DNA of 6,418 nt from Alphaproteobacteria bacterium (GTDB taxonomy: Bacteria; Pseudomonadota; Alphaproteobacteria; ATCC43930; CGMCC-115725). Position numbers and translations under genes: made by a program. The stretch lies in contig JASHUO010000791.1 of the NCBI GenBank assembly GCA_030039975.1, forward strand, positions 1 through 6,418, in the 5' to 3' direction. The notes beneath the pieces were generated by a model, which had not been told where the DNA came from, searched no databases, and saw nothing but the letters and a program-made list of their open reading frames with translations. Shown here piece by piece: positions 4,614-6,418 of the stretch (the first letter of the stretch is position 1; the number at the start of each line of letters is the position of its first letter).

Positions 4614-6407
4614 ATGGCCCAGGCTTACGAGATCATCGACCACAACTATGACGTCGTCGTGGTCGGCGCGGGCGGTTCGGGGCTGCGCGCGACGCTCGGC
4701 ACCACCATGGCCGGCCTCAAGACCGCCTGCATCAGCAAAGTCTTCCCGACGCGCAGCCATACCGTGGCGGCGCAAGGCGGCATCAGCGCCGCGCTCGGCA
4801 ATATGGGCGCGGATGATTGGCGCTGGCATATGTACGACACCGTCAAAGGCTCCGACTGGCTCGGCGACCAGGATGCGATCGAATATATGTGCCGCAACGC
4901 CATCCCGGCGGTGATCGAGCTCGAGCATTTCGGCGTGCCCTTCTCGCGCACCGAGGAAGGCAAGATCTATCAGCGGCCGTTCGGCGGCCACACCACGGAA
5001 TACGGCGAAGGCGGCATGGCCAAGCGCGCCTGCGCCGCGGCCGACCGCACCGGTCATGCGATGATCCACACGCTCTACCAGCAATCGCTGAAGCACAACG
5101 CCGAGTTCTTCGTCGAGTATTTCGCCCTCGACCTGCTGATGGACGACGAGGGCGCCTGCCGCGGTGTCGTCGCCTGGGATTTGGCGACGGGCCTCTTGCA
5201 CCGCTTCCACGCGCATATGGTCATCCTCGCCACCGGCGGCTATGGCCGCGCCTATTTCTCCTGCACCTCGGCGCACACCTGCACCGGCGACGGCAATGCG
5301 ATGGTGCTGCGCGCGGGCTTGCCGTTGGAGGATATGGAGTTCATCCAGTTCCATCCGACCGGCATCTACGGCGCCGGCTGCCTCATCACCGAGGGTGCGC
5401 GCGGCGAAGGCGGCTACCTCACCAACAGCGCGGGCGAGCGCTTCATGGAGCGCTACGCGCCACACGCCAAGGACCTCGCCTCGCGCGACGTGGTGAGCCG
5501 CGCCATGACCATCGAGATTCGCGAGGGCCGCGGCGTCGGGCCGCAGAAGGACCACATCCTGCTGCATCTCGAGCATCTCGATCCCAAGGTGTTGCATGAG
5601 CGGCTGCCGGGCATCTCCGAGACCGCGCGCATCTTCTCGGGTGTCGATGTGACGCGCGAGCCGATCCCGGTGCTGCCGACCGTGCATTACAACATGGGCG
5701 GCGTTCCCACCAATTATCACGGCGAGGCGGTCGCGCCCACGCCGGCCGATCCCGAGCGCATCGTTCCCGGCCTGATGGCGATTGGTGAAGCCGCCTGCGT
5801 CTCGGTCCACGGCGCCAACCGCCTCGGCACCAATTCGCTGCTCGACCTTGTCGTCTTCGGCCGCGCCGCTGCGCATCGCGCCGCGGAGGTGGTCCGGCCG
5901 GGCGCGGCGCACAAGCCGCTCGCCGCTTCCGCCAGCGATCCCGCGCTCGCCCGCCTCGACCGCGTGCGCAACGCCAGGGGCAGGCTCAAGACCGGCGATA
6001 TCCGCCTCGCCATGCAGCGCACCATGCAGAACGACTGCGCCGTCTTCCGCACGCGGGAGACGCTCGAGCATGGGCGGCGGCAGATCGACGACGTCGCCGC
6101 GTCGATGCGCGATCTCGCGATCACCGACCGCTCGATGATCTGGAACACCGATCTCGTCGAAGCGCTGGAGCTCGACAATCTGCTCGCCCAGGCGGTGGTG
6201 TCGATGCATTCGGCGCTGAACCGCACCGAGAGCCGCGGCGCGCATGCGCGCGAGGATTTTCCCGAGCGCGACGACAAGGAATGGATGAAGCATACGGTGA
6301 CCTGGCTCGACGGCGCCGGCGCGGTGCGGATCGATTACCGGCCGGTGCACATGTACACCTTGTCGAACGAGGTCAAGGTCGTGCCGCCCAAGGCGCGCGT
6401 CTACTGA
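4614..6407 (+). CDS. sdhA: Succinate dehydrogenase flavoprotein subunit
   Basis: The 597-residue protein is the full-length catalytic subunit of Complex II, oxidising succinate to fumarate on the cytoplasmic face. The dinucleotide-binding motif GAGGSG is at 18-23. His 49 in TRSHTVAAQGG is the covalent FAD site (E. coli His 45). Active-site residues are all present: His 247 in QFHPTGI, Thr 259 and Glu 260 in ITEGARGEGG, Arg 291 in SRDVV as proton donor, His 358 in VHYNMGG and Arg 403 in HGANRLGTNSLLDL. Offsets from the E. coli residues stay at four or five, so there are no large indels. GGAGG (4599-4603) overlaps the end of sdhD and lies 10 nt before the ATG. The last 11 bases of the window hold no gene; sdhB, the iron-sulfur subunit, is expected immediately downstream but is not visible. 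Confidence 0.98.
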   Translation: MAQAYEIIDHNYDVVVVGAGGSGLRATLGTTMAGLKTACISKVFPTRSHTVAAQGGISAALGNMGADDWRWHMYDTVKGSDWLGDQDAIEYMCRNAIPAVIELEHFGVPFSRTEEGKIYQRPFGGHTTEYGEGGMAKRACAAADRTGHAMIHTLYQQSLKHNAEFFVEYFALDLLMDDEGACRGVVAWDLATGLLHRFHAHMVILATGGYGRAYFSCTSAHTCTGDGNAMVLRAGLPLEDMEFIQFHPTGIYGAGCLITEGARGEGGYLTNSAGERFMERYAPHAKDLASRDVVSRAMTIEIREGRGVGPQKDHILLHLEHLDPKVLHERLPGISETARIFSGVDVTREPIPVLPTVHYNMGGVPTNYHGEAVAPTPADPERIVPGLMAIGEAACVSVHGANRLGTNSLLDLVVFGRAAAHRAAEVVRPGAAHKPLAASASDPALARLDRVRNARGRLKTGDIRLAMQRTMQNDCAVFRTRETLEHGRRQIDDVAASMRDLAITDRSMIWNTDLVEALELDNLLAQAVVSMHSALNRTESRGAHAREDFPERDDKEWMKHTVTWLDGAGAVRIDYRPVHMYTLSNEVKVVPPKARVY

Positions 6408-6418
6408 GCCCCGGAACA

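Noticed and set aside
4551..6350. A 599-codon open frame on the minus strand antisense to sdhA
   Set aside because: It mirrors sdhA, whose translation has every active-site residue. Long antisense frames are expected opposite GC-rich genes, and this translation shows no recognisable domain.
1..6418. Mobile element, CRISPR array or defence system
   Set aside because: I saw no transposase or integrase motifs, no terminal inverted repeats, no regularly spaced direct repeats and no defence-type domains; the genes are metabolic and iron-related.

Overview
The window reads as an ordinary stretch of chromosome from a GC-rich alphaproteobacterium. The main support is the succinate dehydrogenase set sdhC-sdhD-sdhA in the alphaproteobacterial/mitochondrial style, and a C-terminal fragment resembling mesaconyl-CoA hydratase of the ethylmalonyl-CoA pathway. 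All genes lie on the + strand. I see no insertion sequence, tRNA, rRNA, CRISPR array or phage gene. The genus cannot be named from this sequence.

Layout. (1) 1-760: a 5'-truncated MaoC-type double-hotdog hydratase. (2) 761-908: a short spacer ending in a promoter-like segment packed with overlapping palindromes that run into the next start codon. (3) 909-3071: a compact three-gene cassette made of a PadR-family regulator with a Gly/His-rich N-terminus (YqjI-like), a catechol-O-methyltransferase-like enzyme, and a siderophore-interacting FAD ferric reductase (YqjH/ViuB-like). The gaps are 30 and 18 nt, so this is probably one operon. (4) 3072-3828: about 757 bases without a credible gene but rich in hairpins. 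It also holds a less GC-rich stretch with DnaA-box-like nonamers, and a leader whose structures can occlude the sdhC ribosome binding site. (5) 3829-6407: sdhC, sdhD (1-nt overlap with sdhC) and sdhA. sdhB is expected just past the right edge.

How they work together. The cassette looks like a metal-responsive iron-handling unit. In E. coli the PadR protein YqjI represses the ferric reductase gene yqjH and is relieved by nickel. Here the regulator and reductase share an operon, with a methyltransferase between them that keeps the metal ligands of catechol O-methyltransferases. Catechols are the iron-binding groups of many siderophores, which suggests but does not prove a functional link. The sdh genes encode the two heme/quinone membrane anchors and the FAD subunit of respiratory Complex II. 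The hydratase belongs to acetyl-CoA assimilation, whose products (glyoxylate, propionyl-CoA to succinyl-CoA) enter the TCA cycle near succinate.

Most unusual points: the regulator-methyltransferase-reductase arrangement, the palindrome cluster with a possibly leaderless regulator mRNA, the hairpin-rich 757-bp gap, and the competing structures over the sdhC ribosome binding site.
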